Assembly: GCA_022825925.1 (NCBI GenBank)
Contig: JAJDVW010000163.1
Coordinates: 1-64,000 of the forward strand
Direction: 5' to 3'
Source: Pseudomonadales bacterium
Lineage (GTDB): Bacteria > Pseudomonadota > Gammaproteobacteria > Pseudomonadales > Azotimanducaceae
Length of the DNA: 64,000 nt
Under the pieces are notes generated by a model. That model was not told the origin of the DNA. It did no database searches and was given only the letters and a program-made list of their open reading frames with translations. The stretch's first letter is position 1; each line of letters opens with the position of its first letter. Made by a program: the position numbers and the translations under genes. This document shows, one piece after another, positions 16,155-25,600 of this stretch.

Positions 16155-17048
16155 ATGTCTACGACCGAAACCCTGTACGAAGAACGCGACGGCATCGCCA
16201 TCATCGCGATCAACCGTCCCGAGAAGAAGAACACCCTGACGAACAGCGTCATCCAGGGCATCGAGGACGGCATCGACCGGGCGAGCCGTTCGAAGGACGT
16301 GTCCGCCGTCGTCCTGCGGGGCATCGGCGACACGCTGACCGCCGGCTACGACCTGACGGCCAACCGCGGCGACTGGGAGACGCCCTACGGCGCGCCGCAG
16401 ATCGACGCCCGCGAGGGCGCGTGGGACCCGGTGCGCGACCTGCAGTTCATGGGCGAGAACGTGCGCCGCTTCATGCGCATCTGGCACTGCCCGAAACCCG
16501 TGCTCGGCGAGATCCGGGGCTGGGCCATCGGCGGAGCCACCGACCTCATCCTGTGCTGCGACCAGCTTAACATGGCGCGCGACGCGCACATCGGCTACGC
16601 CCCGAGCCGCATCTACGGAACGCCGACCACCATGCTCTGGGTCTATCGCCTGACCCTCGAGCACGCCAAGCAGTTCCTGCTGACCGGGCGCGCCATCGAC
16701 GCGGAGACGGCTTACCGGATCGGCCTCGTGTCCCACGTCGTCGACGCCGACGACCTGTCGGAGTTCGTCGAGTCCGAAGCGCGCCTGTTCCGCAACATCC
16801 CCGCGAACCAGCTCGCCCTCAACAAGCTGCTGATCAACCAGGCCTACGAGAACATGGGGCTGCGCACGACACAGTTGCTCGGGACGCTCTTCGACGGCAT
16901 GACGCGCCACACCGAGGAGGCGTACCGGTGGGTGGAGGAGTTCGGCGAGAGGGGGTTTCGGGAGACGATCCGGGAACGGGACCGGCCCTGGGGGGACTAT
17001 GGGGAGAAGGGACGCGAAAGCGCATCCGGAGCCGGCGAAGATGGGTAG
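16155..17048 (+). CDS. Enoyl-CoA hydratase/isomerase (crotonase) family protein
   Basis: The 297-residue protein opens IAIIAINRPEKKNTLTNS, the crotonase entry motif. The oxyanion-hole segments are DTLTAGYDL (about residues 57-65) and WAIGGATDLIL (about 119-129). A second half with TGRAIDAETAYRIGLVSHVV is usual for enoyl-CoA hydratases. It should act on a CoA thioester by hydration, isomerisation or a related reaction. It is transcribed away from the ABC operon, with its own promoter-like element. The longer-than-usual loop with NRGDWETPYG suggests a specialised substrate. The exact reaction is not determined. Confidence 0.85.
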   Translation: MSTTETLYEERDGIAIIAINRPEKKNTLTNSVIQGIEDGIDRASRSKDVSAVVLRGIGDTLTAGYDLTANRGDWETPYGAPQIDAREGAWDPVRDLQFMGENVRRFMRIWHCPKPVLGEIRGWAIGGATDLILCCDQLNMARDAHIGYAPSRIYGTPTTMLWVYRLTLEHAKQFLLTGRAIDAETAYRIGLVSHVVDADDLSEFVESEARLFRNIPANQLALNKLLINQAYENMGLRTTQLLGTLFDGMTRHTEEAYRWVEEFGERGFRETIRERDRPWGDYGEKGRESASGAGEDG

Positions 17049-17072
17049 AATAGCGGTAGAACGGATGGTAGA
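17044..17072 (+). promoter_or_regulatory. Triple GGTAGA repeat upstream of the vapBC-type pair
   Basis: GGTAGA occurs at 17044-17049, 17055-17060 and 17067-17072, spaced 11 and 12 bases apart and so on one face of the helix. It ends just before the antitoxin ATG at 17082. The spacing suggests an autoregulatory operator for the AbrB-type antitoxin. A GATAAT (17074-17079) adjoins it but is too close to the ATG for a normal leader. Confidence 0.4.
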
Positions 17073-17081
17073 TGATAATCC

Positions 17082-17354
17082 ATGAATGCAACCATTGATC
17101 GTGCCGGCCGCCTCGTCGTGCCGAAGCCCGTGCGCGAGGCGGCGCACCTGCACCCCGGGACGCAGGTCCGGTTTCGAGTGCTCGACGGTCGCGTCGAGAT
17201 CGAGCCCGTCCCCATGGCGGTCAGGTTCGAGCGTTCGGGGACCATGATCGTCGCGGTCGCGCAAACGGAAGGCGCGATCGTGACCACGGAAGAGATAGAA
17301 CAGACCTTGGCCGAAATCCGCACCGAGCGCTGGTCGGACCAGCATTCCGAGTGA
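17082..17354 (+). CDS. vapB: AbrB/MazE-type antitoxin (VapB)
   Basis: The 90-residue protein begins NATIDRAGRLVVPKPVREAA, the swapped-hairpin AbrB DNA-binding fold in which GRxVVPKxVR is the key segment. The C-terminal part (TTEEIEQTLAEIRTERWSDQ) is the likely toxin-binding tail. It overlaps the next gene by four bases, a typical antitoxin-first arrangement. As in related pairs, it should neutralise the PIN toxin and repress its own promoter, where three GGTAGA repeats lie. Confidence in the VapB label is good given the PIN partner. Confidence 0.85.
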   Translation: MNATIDRAGRLVVPKPVREAAHLHPGTQVRFRVLDGRVEIEPVPMAVRFERSGTMIVAVAQTEGAIVTTEEIEQTLAEIRTERWSDQHSE

Positions 17355-17782
17355 CCCGCTATCTCTGCGACACCGACGGTCTGATCGCCGCCGCCTGCTC
17401 GTGGCACGCCCACCACCAGAGAACGCACGCGGAAGTCCAACGCCGCGCCCTCGCTCGGGAGGAGCTCGTAATCGCCGCCCACTCGGTGGCGGAAGTCTAT
17501 GCCGTGCTCACCCGAATGCCCGGCCCCAATCGACTGCGCGGAGAGGATGCGATCGCGCTCATGGAGGCGAACTGGCCGGACACCCCGACCGTGCAACTCA
17601 CGACGCAGGAAGTCTGGGAAGCCGTGCGGGCCGCCGAGCGACTCGGCGTCACGGGAGGACAGACGTACGATGCCCTCATCGCCCATTCCGCGCTGAAGGC
17701 GGGGGCGTCCACCATCCTGACCTGGAACGTCCGCCACTTCGCACCGTTCGCCGGACAGATCGCCGTCGAGTCTCCGCCATGA
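17351..17782 (+). CDS. vapC: PIN-domain toxin ribonuclease (VapC)
   Basis: The 143-residue protein has the PIN fold with acidic residues in the expected places: Asp7 in YLCDTDGLIAA, Glu48 in SVAEVY, Asp107 in TYDALIAH and Asn126 in TWNVRHF at the usual fourth position. These bind the metal that cuts RNA, in known VapC proteins often tRNA or rRNA. The GTG start shares GTGA with the antitoxin stop, so expression is coupled. All catalytic positions are kept, so the toxin is probably active. The RNA target cannot be read from sequence. Confidence 0.88.
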   Translation: MTRYLCDTDGLIAAACSWHAHHQRTHAEVQRRALAREELVIAAHSVAEVYAVLTRMPGPNRLRGEDAIALMEANWPDTPTVQLTTQEVWEAVRAAERLGVTGGQTYDALIAHSALKAGASTILTWNVRHFAPFAGQIAVESPP

Positions 17783-17839
17783 CGCCTCGAAGGATCACGC
17801 CAAGGGCGTGATGCGGCGCAGTCGCGTGGGAGGTTCGTG

Positions 17840-19051
17840 ATGCGCGTACTCGTCGCCGGCGGCGGCATCGGCGGCCTCTCCGCGGCGCTCTCCCTCGCGC
17901 ACGCGGGGTTCGAGGTCGAGGTCTTCGAGCAGGCGCCGGAGTTCGGGGAGGTCGGCGCGGGCATCCAGTTGAGCCCGAACGCCACGCGCGTGCTGCACCA
18001 CCTCGGGCTCGCGACCGCGCTCGAGGCGTGCGCGTTCCTCCCGGAGCGCACCGAGTTCCGGGCGTGGCGGACGCACAAGCTGATCAGCGCCAACCCGCTC
18101 GGGGCGACGGTGCGTTCGGCCTTTGGATTCCCGTACTACCACATCCATCGGGGGGACCTGCTCACGGTGCTCGTCGAAGCCGCCATGCGGACGCCGGACA
18201 TCACGCTGCACACGTCCGCGCGCGTGGAGGGCTTCGCGCAGGACTCCAAAGGCGTGCACGTCACCGTGTGGGGCAAGGAGCATTCAGGAGACGCCCTCAT
18301 CGGCGCCGACGGCATTCACTCCACCGTGCGCGCGGGGCTGTTCGGGCCCGAGGCGCCCGCGTTCACCGGCAACATCGCCTGGCGCGCGCTGGTCCCGGCC
18401 TCGAGCCTGCCGGAAGGACTCATCCCCCCCGCCGCGACCGTCTGGTGGGGCCCCGGCGGGCACTTCGTCTGCTACTACGTCCGCAGCGGCACGCTGGTCA
18501 ACTGCGTGTGCGTCCGGGAGAAGGAAGGCTGGGAGGTCGAGTCCTGGACCGAGCGCGGGGAGTACGCGGAACTGAAGGGCGACTTCGCGGGCTGGAACGA
18601 CGCCGTGCAGACCCTGATCGACAACGCCGACCGGGAAGCGCTCTACAAGTGGGCGCTGCATGACCGGCCGCCGATGCCGCAATGGGGACGCGGGGCCGTG
18701 ACGCTGCTCGGCGACGCCTGCCATCCGACGCTGCCGTTCATGGCGCAGGGCGCGGCGATGGCGATCGAGGACGGTGCGGTGCTCGCCGCCTGCCTGCGGG
18801 CATCCGCGGACATACCGGCTGCGCTTGGGCGCTACGAGGACCTGCGACGGGACCGCACGGCGGGCATACAGAACGGATCGCGGCGCAATGCCAGGGTGTT
18901 CCACATGCGCGGGATCTCCGCCTGGCTGCGCAACCGCGCGGCGGGACGCGCCGGCGCGGGTGCGATGGCGCGGCTGTACGAGTACGACGCGTTGACCGCC
19001 GCGGAGGCGCCAGGAGAGCGCGAGACCGTCGGGCTCGACCCGTCAACCTGA
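17840..19051 (+). CDS. FAD-dependent monooxygenase, salicylate-hydroxylase type
   Basis: The 403-residue flavoprotein starts with the dinucleotide-binding motif VAGGGIGGLSAALSLAHAG. It contains the DG motif GADGIHSTVR and the GD motif LLGDACHPTLPFMAQGAAMA. This set defines class A aromatic hydroxylases, which use NAD(P)H and oxygen, such as salicylate or 6-hydroxynicotinate monooxygenase. ATG 17840 is preferred over GTG 17837 because GGGAGG (17828-17833) then sits six bases away. No pathway partner is next to it. The aromatic substrate is unknown. Confidence 0.85.
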   Translation: MRVLVAGGGIGGLSAALSLAHAGFEVEVFEQAPEFGEVGAGIQLSPNATRVLHHLGLATALEACAFLPERTEFRAWRTHKLISANPLGATVRSAFGFPYYHIHRGDLLTVLVEAAMRTPDITLHTSARVEGFAQDSKGVHVTVWGKEHSGDALIGADGIHSTVRAGLFGPEAPAFTGNIAWRALVPASSLPEGLIPPAATVWWGPGGHFVCYYVRSGTLVNCVCVREKEGWEVESWTERGEYAELKGDFAGWNDAVQTLIDNADREALYKWALHDRPPMPQWGRGAVTLLGDACHPTLPFMAQGAAMAIEDGAVLAACLRASADIPAALGRYEDLRRDRTAGIQNGSRRNARVFHMRGISAWLRNRAAGRAGAGAMARLYEYDALTAAEAPGERETVGLDPST

Positions 19052-19429
19052 CGCGGCGGGCTTCTCCGGATAGTCCTCGCGCCGGCCTGTATCGCCCGGC
19101 TGAATGACGAAGTCGCGCCGGTCCCGATAGAGGCGCGCCCGATTGAGAACGTATTGCTGGCCATCGTCGAGATCGACCTTGTCCCAATGTGTCATCAGCC
19201 AGTACTTGTGATCGCCGAGGAACAGGTAGGTGTTGCGCATGGTGAAGAACCTGCAGTCAACGCCCTCCCCGGCGCGGAAACGGGCACAGACGAGTTCGAT
19301 CAACTCCCGCTGGTCGTCCTTGCCGCTCAGGACGTATTCGTGGGGCCAGGTCTTCCGGTAGGTGACGGCTTCGCGCCACGGGGCGTGGGCGATCAGCTTG
19401 ACTAGCCTCAGGTTCTCCACGGCCTGCAT
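19043..19429 (-). CDS. Conserved protein of unknown function, divergent from the defence-like operon
   Basis: The protein (128 residues from ATG 19429, 144 from the first start at 19477) has strongly patterned segments: HAPWREAVTYRKTWPHEYVL, RFRAGEGVDCRFF, TYLFLGDHKYWLMTHW and YVLNRARLYRDRRDFVI. The text is dense in aromatic and charged residues like a small enzyme or nucleic-acid-binding protein. I know the pattern as a conserved hypothetical but no function. It overlaps the FAD-monooxygenase stop by nine bases tail to tail and faces away from the DUF6361 operon across a 130-base gap. It may share that operon's control. The start is uncertain. Confidence 0.6.
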   Translation of the reverse strand: MQAVENLRLVKLIAHAPWREAVTYRKTWPHEYVLSGKDDQRELIELVCARFRAGEGVDCRFFTMRNTYLFLGDHKYWLMTHWDKVDLDDGQQYVLNRARLYRDRRDFVIQPGDTGRREDYPEKPAASG

Positions 19430-19522
19430 CCTCGTTCCGGCGACGGCAACCAGACTTCGCCATCCATGACGACACACATTGTCGCATCCATCCCGATAAC
19501 ATGGTTCGGAGAGACCCCGTTA

Positions 19523-19539
19523 CACGGTTGAGCACCGTG
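19523..19539. promoter_or_regulatory. Inverted repeat in the leader of the DUF6361 operon
   Basis: CACGGT-TGAGC-ACCGTG is a perfect 6-bp inverted repeat with a 5-base centre, 20 bases before the ATG at 19560. It could be a repressor site or a leader hairpin. No matching second copy was noticed. Confidence 0.3.
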
Positions 19540-19559
19540 CCGGTGGCCCAGGAACCCGT

Positions 19560-20798
19560 ATGGCATCGACACTGACCTGGCTCGACTACTCGGAGCGCGA
19601 CCGGCGGCGCGCCCTGGACGTGATTGACCTGTTCCGCGAGACGGGCACGGTGGACGAACTCGGCCTGGGAGCCATCCGGGACAGCTTCTCGGACCTCTTC
19701 TTCCCAGGCACCAGCACCACCCAGACCCGCGCGTGCTACTTCATGCTCGTGCCATGGACCTTCCGCCGACTCGAGCGGTCCGCGGTTCCTTCCAGTAAAG
19801 CCGCGGAGTGGTCCCGACGTGAGGAGCTCCTGCTGAAGGATCGCCTGCTCGAGGGAAGCGACACGGAAGGCGTGTTCGGGGCGGTGGCGGGCGCAGGCCT
19901 GAAACGCCTTCCGAGCGAGGCGTATTGGGGCGGCCTGGGAAGCTGGGGCATTCACACCTTCTCCAGTCACAAGTGGGCGTACTTCCGTTCGCTCGACGGT
20001 TTCTACCAACGCCTTGCGCGGTTCCGCCAGACGCCGCCAGACCCCGAGGGCAGGGCCGCACCACCAGCGACCTGGCACAGCCACCTTCCCGAGCCGCCGT
20101 CTGGCTTCCCTAGGGACGGCGTCCAGGTGCCGCTTCGGCGACAGGATGCAGAGTACCTGCGCGATCGCATCCAGGTCGCGCATCCGCAAAGCCTGCTGGC
20201 CGTGCTCGCGCAACGCGCAAACCCGACGGACCTGCAGTCCTCCTGGCCATGGCAACTCTCCGCGCTCGACGACATCCCCTCAACGCTTCGGGACCAACTG
20301 CGCGACGCGAGACTGTTCGCCGTCTCGATGCAGGGAGCGGCGCTTCTGTACAACCTGATGCTCGCCGAGCAGCGAAGCCACGAGCCGTGGATCGGAAGGT
20401 ACCAGCGCGAGCTGATCGAGTGGGCCGGAGACGTCGCCGCGCTGGAGGCGGATCTCCAGGACTGGCAACTGGATGGCGTGTGGGGCCTGGTGAGGAAAGG
20501 CGGCCGGTCACTCAGCTATTGGACGCAATCCTTCGTTCAGAGCTGGGTCGAAAATCTGCAGCGAAACAGACCCGGCACCGTCGCCAACGCCCAATCCGAG
20601 GCGCGCCATCTCGTCGAGGAACGGGAGGTCCAGATCAAACGAGGTCGGGCGCGGCTGGCGAACACGCGTCACCTGGAGTTGTGGCGCGGTGAGTCCGGCA
20701 CAGGACGCATGGCATACCGGTGGGGATCGGCGAAGCGAGTCCTCCACGACATCTTCGAAGGGCTGGCACGGAGCGAGGGCGATGCTCGGGACCCGTGA
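19560..20798 (+). CDS. DUF6361 family protein, first gene of a defence-like operon
   Basis: The 412-residue protein opens TLTWLDYSERDRRRALDVID and continues DELGLGAIRDSFSDLFFPGT, then TRACYFMLVPW, the start typical of DUF6361 proteins. The rest is mostly helical with several Trp-rich segments. No catalytic motif was recognised. Its last 17 bases overlap the PLD gene start, and three further overlaps follow, so this is one translationally coupled unit. In this setting it may be a regulator, a target-recognition part or a structural part. The function is unknown. Confidence 0.75.
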   Translation: MASTLTWLDYSERDRRRALDVIDLFRETGTVDELGLGAIRDSFSDLFFPGTSTTQTRACYFMLVPWTFRRLERSAVPSSKAAEWSRREELLLKDRLLEGSDTEGVFGAVAGAGLKRLPSEAYWGGLGSWGIHTFSSHKWAYFRSLDGFYQRLARFRQTPPDPEGRAAPPATWHSHLPEPPSGFPRDGVQVPLRRQDAEYLRDRIQVAHPQSLLAVLAQRANPTDLQSSWPWQLSALDDIPSTLRDQLRDARLFAVSMQGAALLYNLMLAEQRSHEPWIGRYQRELIEWAGDVAALEADLQDWQLDGVWGLVRKGGRSLSYWTQSFVQSWVENLQRNRPGTVANAQSEARHLVEEREVQIKRGRARLANTRHLELWRGESGTGRMAYRWGSAKRVLHDIFEGLARSEGDARDP

Positions 20799-22035
20799 CC
20801 GAACGCTCCTCCTCGACAATCTGCGTCCGCCGGCAGGCTATCGCTTGCGACGCGCCGTCGGCACGAGCTTCACGCTGGATCTGATCGCGCTGCTGACGGC
20901 ACCCCTTGCCTTCACCTTCTTCGACGCGCACGACGACGACGGCGCGCCCGTGGCCGACCCGGTGGCGCTGCTCGAAGCACTTCGCCGGCATGCAGAAAAG
21001 GTGACGCTGTTTGCCCAGGCCGGTGCGATCGCCGTGCCCGCGCCGGGACAGACGCTGCTCACCTGGCTGGAAGACTCGGTAGTCGAGGTGGAGGCAACGG
21101 GCGAGGGAGGGATATTCCACCCCAAGGTCTGGGTTCTCGCCTTCGAGTCGGACGATGCGCCGGCCTTCTATCGGGTGCTCTGCCTCTCCCGCAACCTGAC
21201 CTTCGCCCGCGCCTGGGACGTCTGTCTATCACTGGAGGGTCCCCTCCTGGAGGACGGCGGCGCGCGTGAAAGGAACCAGCCGCTCGCTGAACTGCTCCGG
21301 GTGCTCCCGGGGCTCGCCACTCGTCCGTTGCCTCCGAAAGCGCGGCGGGATCTGGACCGAATGGCAAATGAGGTCACAAAAGTCGACTTCCGGCCACCCG
21401 GACGATTCAGCGACTTTCGCATTCACAGCATGGGGCTCGGCGAGGAGCCCAAATGGCCCTTCCCGAAGGGTGGACGGAGCTTGGTGGTGTCTCCGTACCT
21501 CGTCGGTTCGGTGGTAAGCCGGCTGGTCCGCGACCACGGACTCGAGGTCCTGATCTCCAGGCCAGAGGCATTCGAGGACGTCGTGCGGCAATCCGGAAGA
21601 GACGCTCTGCCGCGAACCTCGTACGTGCTTTCTCCAGGTGCCGACCTCGACTCGCGCGAGTCGGAGGAGGAAGTGCAAGGGAGTGGGGAACTCTCGCCGG
21701 CCGCCGACCTGGTAGAACTCTCGGGCCTCCACGCCAAGCTGTTCCTGTTCGAGGTCGGCGGGCAGGCCAGACTCTTCGTGGGCTCGGCGAATGCGACGCG
21801 TGCGGCCTTCCGGGACAACACGGAGGTGCTGGTCGAGCTCCTCGGACCAACGAGTGACTATGGCATTGGGGCCTTCCTCGGTGCGGAGGACGACCCACGG
21901 CTCGAGACGATCCGGTCGCTGCTTCAGGAGTACCACCCTCCCGAACAGCCCGAGGAGGAGGATCCCGAGAGGATACTCGACAAGGAGGCCGAGCGTCTGG
22001 CATGCACCCTCGGAGCCTCGGAGCCGTTAGGGTGA
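20782..22035 (+). CDS. Phospholipase-D-superfamily (HKD) protein, putative nuclease
   Basis: From ATG 20782 the product has 417 residues with two HxK motifs. The first is GIFHPKVWVLAF followed by CLSRNLT; the second is LSGLHAKLFLFE followed by FVGSANATRAAF. Each HxK plus S/N set forms one half of a PLD active site, as in PLD-type nucleases such as DrmC or BfiI. A nuclease role in defence is likely. The next open frame seems to continue the same protein (see there). It overlaps the DUF6361 gene at its 5' end. The acidic C terminus (EQPEEEDPERIL) looks like a linker. Confidence 0.8.
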   Translation: MLGTRDRTLLLDNLRPPAGYRLRRAVGTSFTLDLIALLTAPLAFTFFDAHDDDGAPVADPVALLEALRRHAEKVTLFAQAGAIAVPAPGQTLLTWLEDSVVEVEATGEGGIFHPKVWVLAFESDDAPAFYRVLCLSRNLTFARAWDVCLSLEGPLLEDGGARERNQPLAELLRVLPGLATRPLPPKARRDLDRMANEVTKVDFRPPGRFSDFRIHSMGLGEEPKWPFPKGGRSLVVSPYLVGSVVSRLVRDHGLEVLISRPEAFEDVVRQSGRDALPRTSYVLSPGADLDSRESEEEVQGSGELSPAADLVELSGLHAKLFLFEVGGQARLFVGSANATRAAFRDNTEVLVELLGPTSDYGIGAFLGAEDDPRLETIRSLLQEYHPPEQPEEEDPERILDKEAERLACTLGASEPLG

Positions 22036-22691
22036 CGGCGGCGGTCCGCGAGGCGGATGCCGGGCAGCGTTGGGACATCTCCCTGTCCGGGACGTTGCCT
22101 TCGATTCCGGACGGCACGACCCTCAGGATCTGGCCGGCGACGCTCACCCCGGAGTCGGCGCTGGCGATCGAGGACTCTGCTCTACGCCCCCGCAAGCAGC
22201 GCGATCCGTTGGCCCCGATCGCGACCTTCCAAGGGCTCTCCTTCGAAGCACTGACCGCGTTCTTCGCATTCGAGGTTTCGATCAGCAGGGAAGGCCACGA
22301 AGCCCGCAGACGGTTCGCCGTAACCGCCGTGTTACCCGGGGCTCCCGAGGACCGGAAGGAACGTCTGCTCCGCACGCTGCTGGCGGATCGCCGACGCGTC
22401 CTGCAACTGCTGTTCCTCATCCTGATGGACGAGGGGGCGGACGTCTCCGCCTTCGTGGCCGCAGCCAACCGCGATCAGGCGGCCCCCGAGACCTCGTTCG
22501 GAGGCTGGGACAACGCCGCCCTGCTCGAAGCGTTACTGCGGAGTCTGAGCCGCGACCCGCGCCGGATCGACGATGCGGCAAGGTTGATCGACGACCTGCA
22601 GAGGACGGCGGAGGGGCGAGAGCTGCTGCCGGAGGGGCTGTCGGAGATCTGGGAACCCCTGTGGGCAGCGCGGAAGGCGCTGGAACCGTGA
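22032..22691 (+). CDS. Partner protein between the PLD and helicase genes, possibly the PLD C-terminal domain split off
   Basis: The GTG at 22032 overlaps the PLD stop as GTGA; an in-frame ATG at 22002 is an alternative. The 219-residue product has a beta-rich first half (RWDISLSGTLPSIPDG, LTAFFAFEVSI) and a helical second half (RRRVLQLLFLILMDEGADVS). No catalytic motif is visible. I suspect that in relatives this part is fused to the PLD protein, in which case the split is either natural or due to a one-base change near 22030. Its stop again overlaps the helicase start as GTGA. No function is assigned. Confidence 0.6.
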   Translation: MTAAVREADAGQRWDISLSGTLPSIPDGTTLRIWPATLTPESALAIEDSALRPRKQRDPLAPIATFQGLSFEALTAFFAFEVSISREGHEARRRFAVTAVLPGAPEDRKERLLRTLLADRRRVLQLLFLILMDEGADVSAFVAAANRDQAAPETSFGGWDNAALLEALLRSLSRDPRRIDDAARLIDDLQRTAEGRELLPEGLSEIWEPLWAARKALEP

Positions 22692-25600
22692 GCCACCGAG
22701 AACCGGGCGAGCGCCCCGACGCCCATACCGTGCTCGACGGCTTGAAGCCGTTCCAGTACAGCACCGTCGAGTACGCCTTCGAGCGGCTCTACCGGGCTTC
22801 GGACTCGACCCGACGGTTCCTCGTAGCCGACGAAGTGGGCCTCGGGAAGACGCTCGTGGCGCGGGGGCTCATCGCAAAGGCAATCGATCACCTCTGGGAG
22901 GGAGACGCCCGCGTCGAGCAGATCGACATCGTCTACGTCTGCACGAACGCCCAGATCGCGCGCCAGAACGTCCGCCGGCTGCAGATCGGTGGCCAGTTCG
23001 TGCAGGCAGCCCGGATTGGGTTGCTTCCAAGGGAAATCCACGGCCTGAGAAACAACCGGGTCAACTATCTCGCGCTCACCCCCGGCACATCGTTCGATCT
23101 ACGCAGCAGCATGGGCACCGCCGAGGAACGCATCGTCCTCTACCACCTGCTGCAGCGCGTCTGGCCGGATTCAACGAAGGCGCCCATGAACCTCCTGCAG
23201 GGCCTCGTCAGGAGAACGGACAGCTTCCGATGGCAGATCCGGGACTTCGCGCGCTGGGCGGAGCTTGACGACGAACTCGCGGACGCCTTCAAGGATCGCC
23301 TGTGCGAGGAAGGCGAGGAGATTCGGGACCGGTACGACGATCTGTGCCGGCGATTCCGGCGGGCACGGTCACGAATCCCCTGGAGCGATCGCGAACCCCA
23401 GATCGCGTTCATCGGCGATTGCGCTCGATCCTGGCCGAGGTCTGCGTCACCGCGCTCGAGCCTGACCTCGTCATCCTCGACGAGTTCCAGCGCTTCAAGG
23501 GCCTTCTTGATGGCGAGGGCCCGACCGCCGAACTGGCCCGGCGGCTCTTCACCTATTCCGACGCAACCTCGGACGTGCGGCTCCTGCTGCTCTCGGCAAC
23601 GCCCTACCGAATGTACACGCTCCACCACGAGAGCGCGGAAGACGATCACTATCAGGACTTCCTCAGAACCGTCGAGTTCCTTGAAGGCGAAACCGGGGAC
23701 ACCGGCGACCTCCGCGCGCTTCTCGGCGAGTACCGGCAGGCGATGTATCGAATTGAGTCCGGGATCGAGCCGCTCCAGCGGGTCAAGGCGCGGATCGAGA
23801 CGCGACTCCGGCGCGTCATCTCGCGCACGGAACGGCTCGGGTCATCCAGCGAGGGGGACGGCATGCTGCGCGAAGTCGCCGCCACGGGGGTCGCACTTAC
23901 GGCGGAGGACATCGAGGACTTCCTTGCCCTCGAGAAGATCGGACGCGAGGTCGAGCAGCCGCAGATCCTCGACTATTGGAAGTCGGCGCCCTACATCCTC
24001 ACCTTCATGGACGACTACCGACTGAAGACCGATGTCGCGAACAGACTGCCGCTGTCGTCGGAGGACAAGCTCGCGCAACACCTGACCGGCGGCGGTCGGG
24101 TGTCCCTCTCGTGGGACGATGTGCGGGCCTACGCGCGCCTCGACCCGGCCAACGCCCGACTGCGGAGCCTTCTCGACTGGATTGAGCGATCCGCCGCGTG
24201 GCGACTCCTCTGGCTGCCGCCGTCGCTCCCCTACTACGACGAGTCGGACCCCTGGCGACGGGCTCGCAAGGAGAACCTCTCGAAACGGCTGATCTTCTCG
24301 ACCTGGCATGTGGTGCCGAAGGCCATCGCGACCATGGTCAGCTACGACGTAGAACGCCGGGTCTTTCCGCGATTCGATTCCGCGATCCGCAACACGCCCG
24401 AGGACCGCCGTCGAAGGGGGCGGCTGCTCCAGTTCGCATACTCGGACGACCGCCTCACCGGGATGCCAGTGCTGGGGATCCTGTACCCGAGCCCGAGCCT
24501 CGCGGAGGCCGGGGATCCTGCGCTCGCTCAGCAAGGCGGCATCGCGCTGGAGGAAGCCGTAGCCCGCGCGCGGGAGAGACTGGAATCAGCTCTCGCAAGG
24601 TTCACGAAGCCGTATCTCGACGCACACCGAGAAGACGAGAGCTGGTATTGGGCTGCGCCGATCCTGCTCGATCTGGAGGGCCACGGAGCGTCCACCCGAG
24701 CCTGGTTCGATCGCCCGGACCTTGCGAGCAAGTGGACCGGCGCGGAAGAGGACGACGACGAGGGCTCACGGTGGGCGGAACACGTCCAGGAGGCAAGGAG
24801 ACTCGTCAGCAAGGGCATCGACGCCGCGCCGCAGGGCAACCTGCCTTTCGGACGGCCCCCCGCAGATCTCGCCCAGGCGCTGGCCACGAGATCGGTCGCA
24901 GGGCCGGCAACGAGCGCCCTGCGGGCCCTGACACGGGCATCGGGGCCGGAGGCGCCGGCCGCGATGGGCGCCCGTGACGCCGCGGGGCGGATCGCCTGGA
25001 GTTTCCGCAAGCTGTTCAATCTTCCCGAGGCGACGGCGCTGATCCGGGGCGAGCGGCCCTCGGACGAGCACACGCCGTACTGGCGACAGATCCTCGACTA
25101 CTGCGCCGCGGGCAACCTGCAGGCCGTCCTGGACGAGTACGTCCACATCCTCCGGGATCTGGAAGGGCTGTTCGCCACCAGCGACGAGGATGCGTGGAAC
25201 AGCCTGGCAGTGGCCGTATCGGCAGCATTGTCACTGCGCACCGGCGTTCCACGCGTCGACGAGTTCCGGGCCGCCGACGGGGCCGTCGACATCGAGCATC
25301 GCCGGATGCGGAATCATTTCGCCGTCCGCTTCGGCGCCCAGGAGAGCGACGACGGCAGGGCGGTCGCGCACGAAGGGCAGGTGCGACAGGCTTTCAACTC
25401 GCCCTTCTGGCCATTCGTCCTCGCGTCCACCTCCGTCGGACAGGAAGGACTGGACTTTCACGCCTACTGCCACGCGATCATGCACTGGAACCTGCCTTCG
25501 AACCCAGTCGACCTCGAGCAGCGTGAGGGCCGCGTGCACCGCTACAAGGGGCATGCTGTGCGCAAGAATGTTGCGGCGAAGCACGGTGCTGCTGTCCTCC

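Noticed and set aside
12995-16570. A 1,191-codon plus-strand open frame
   Set aside because: It is antisense to the ABC permease and binding-protein genes, reads as Arg/Val/His/Gln-rich text, and has no family likeness.
23390-23440. Programmed -1 frameshift in the helicase gene
   Set aside because: The direction of the shift fits, but no slippery heptamer or downstream structure was seen; a mutation or sequencing error is simpler.
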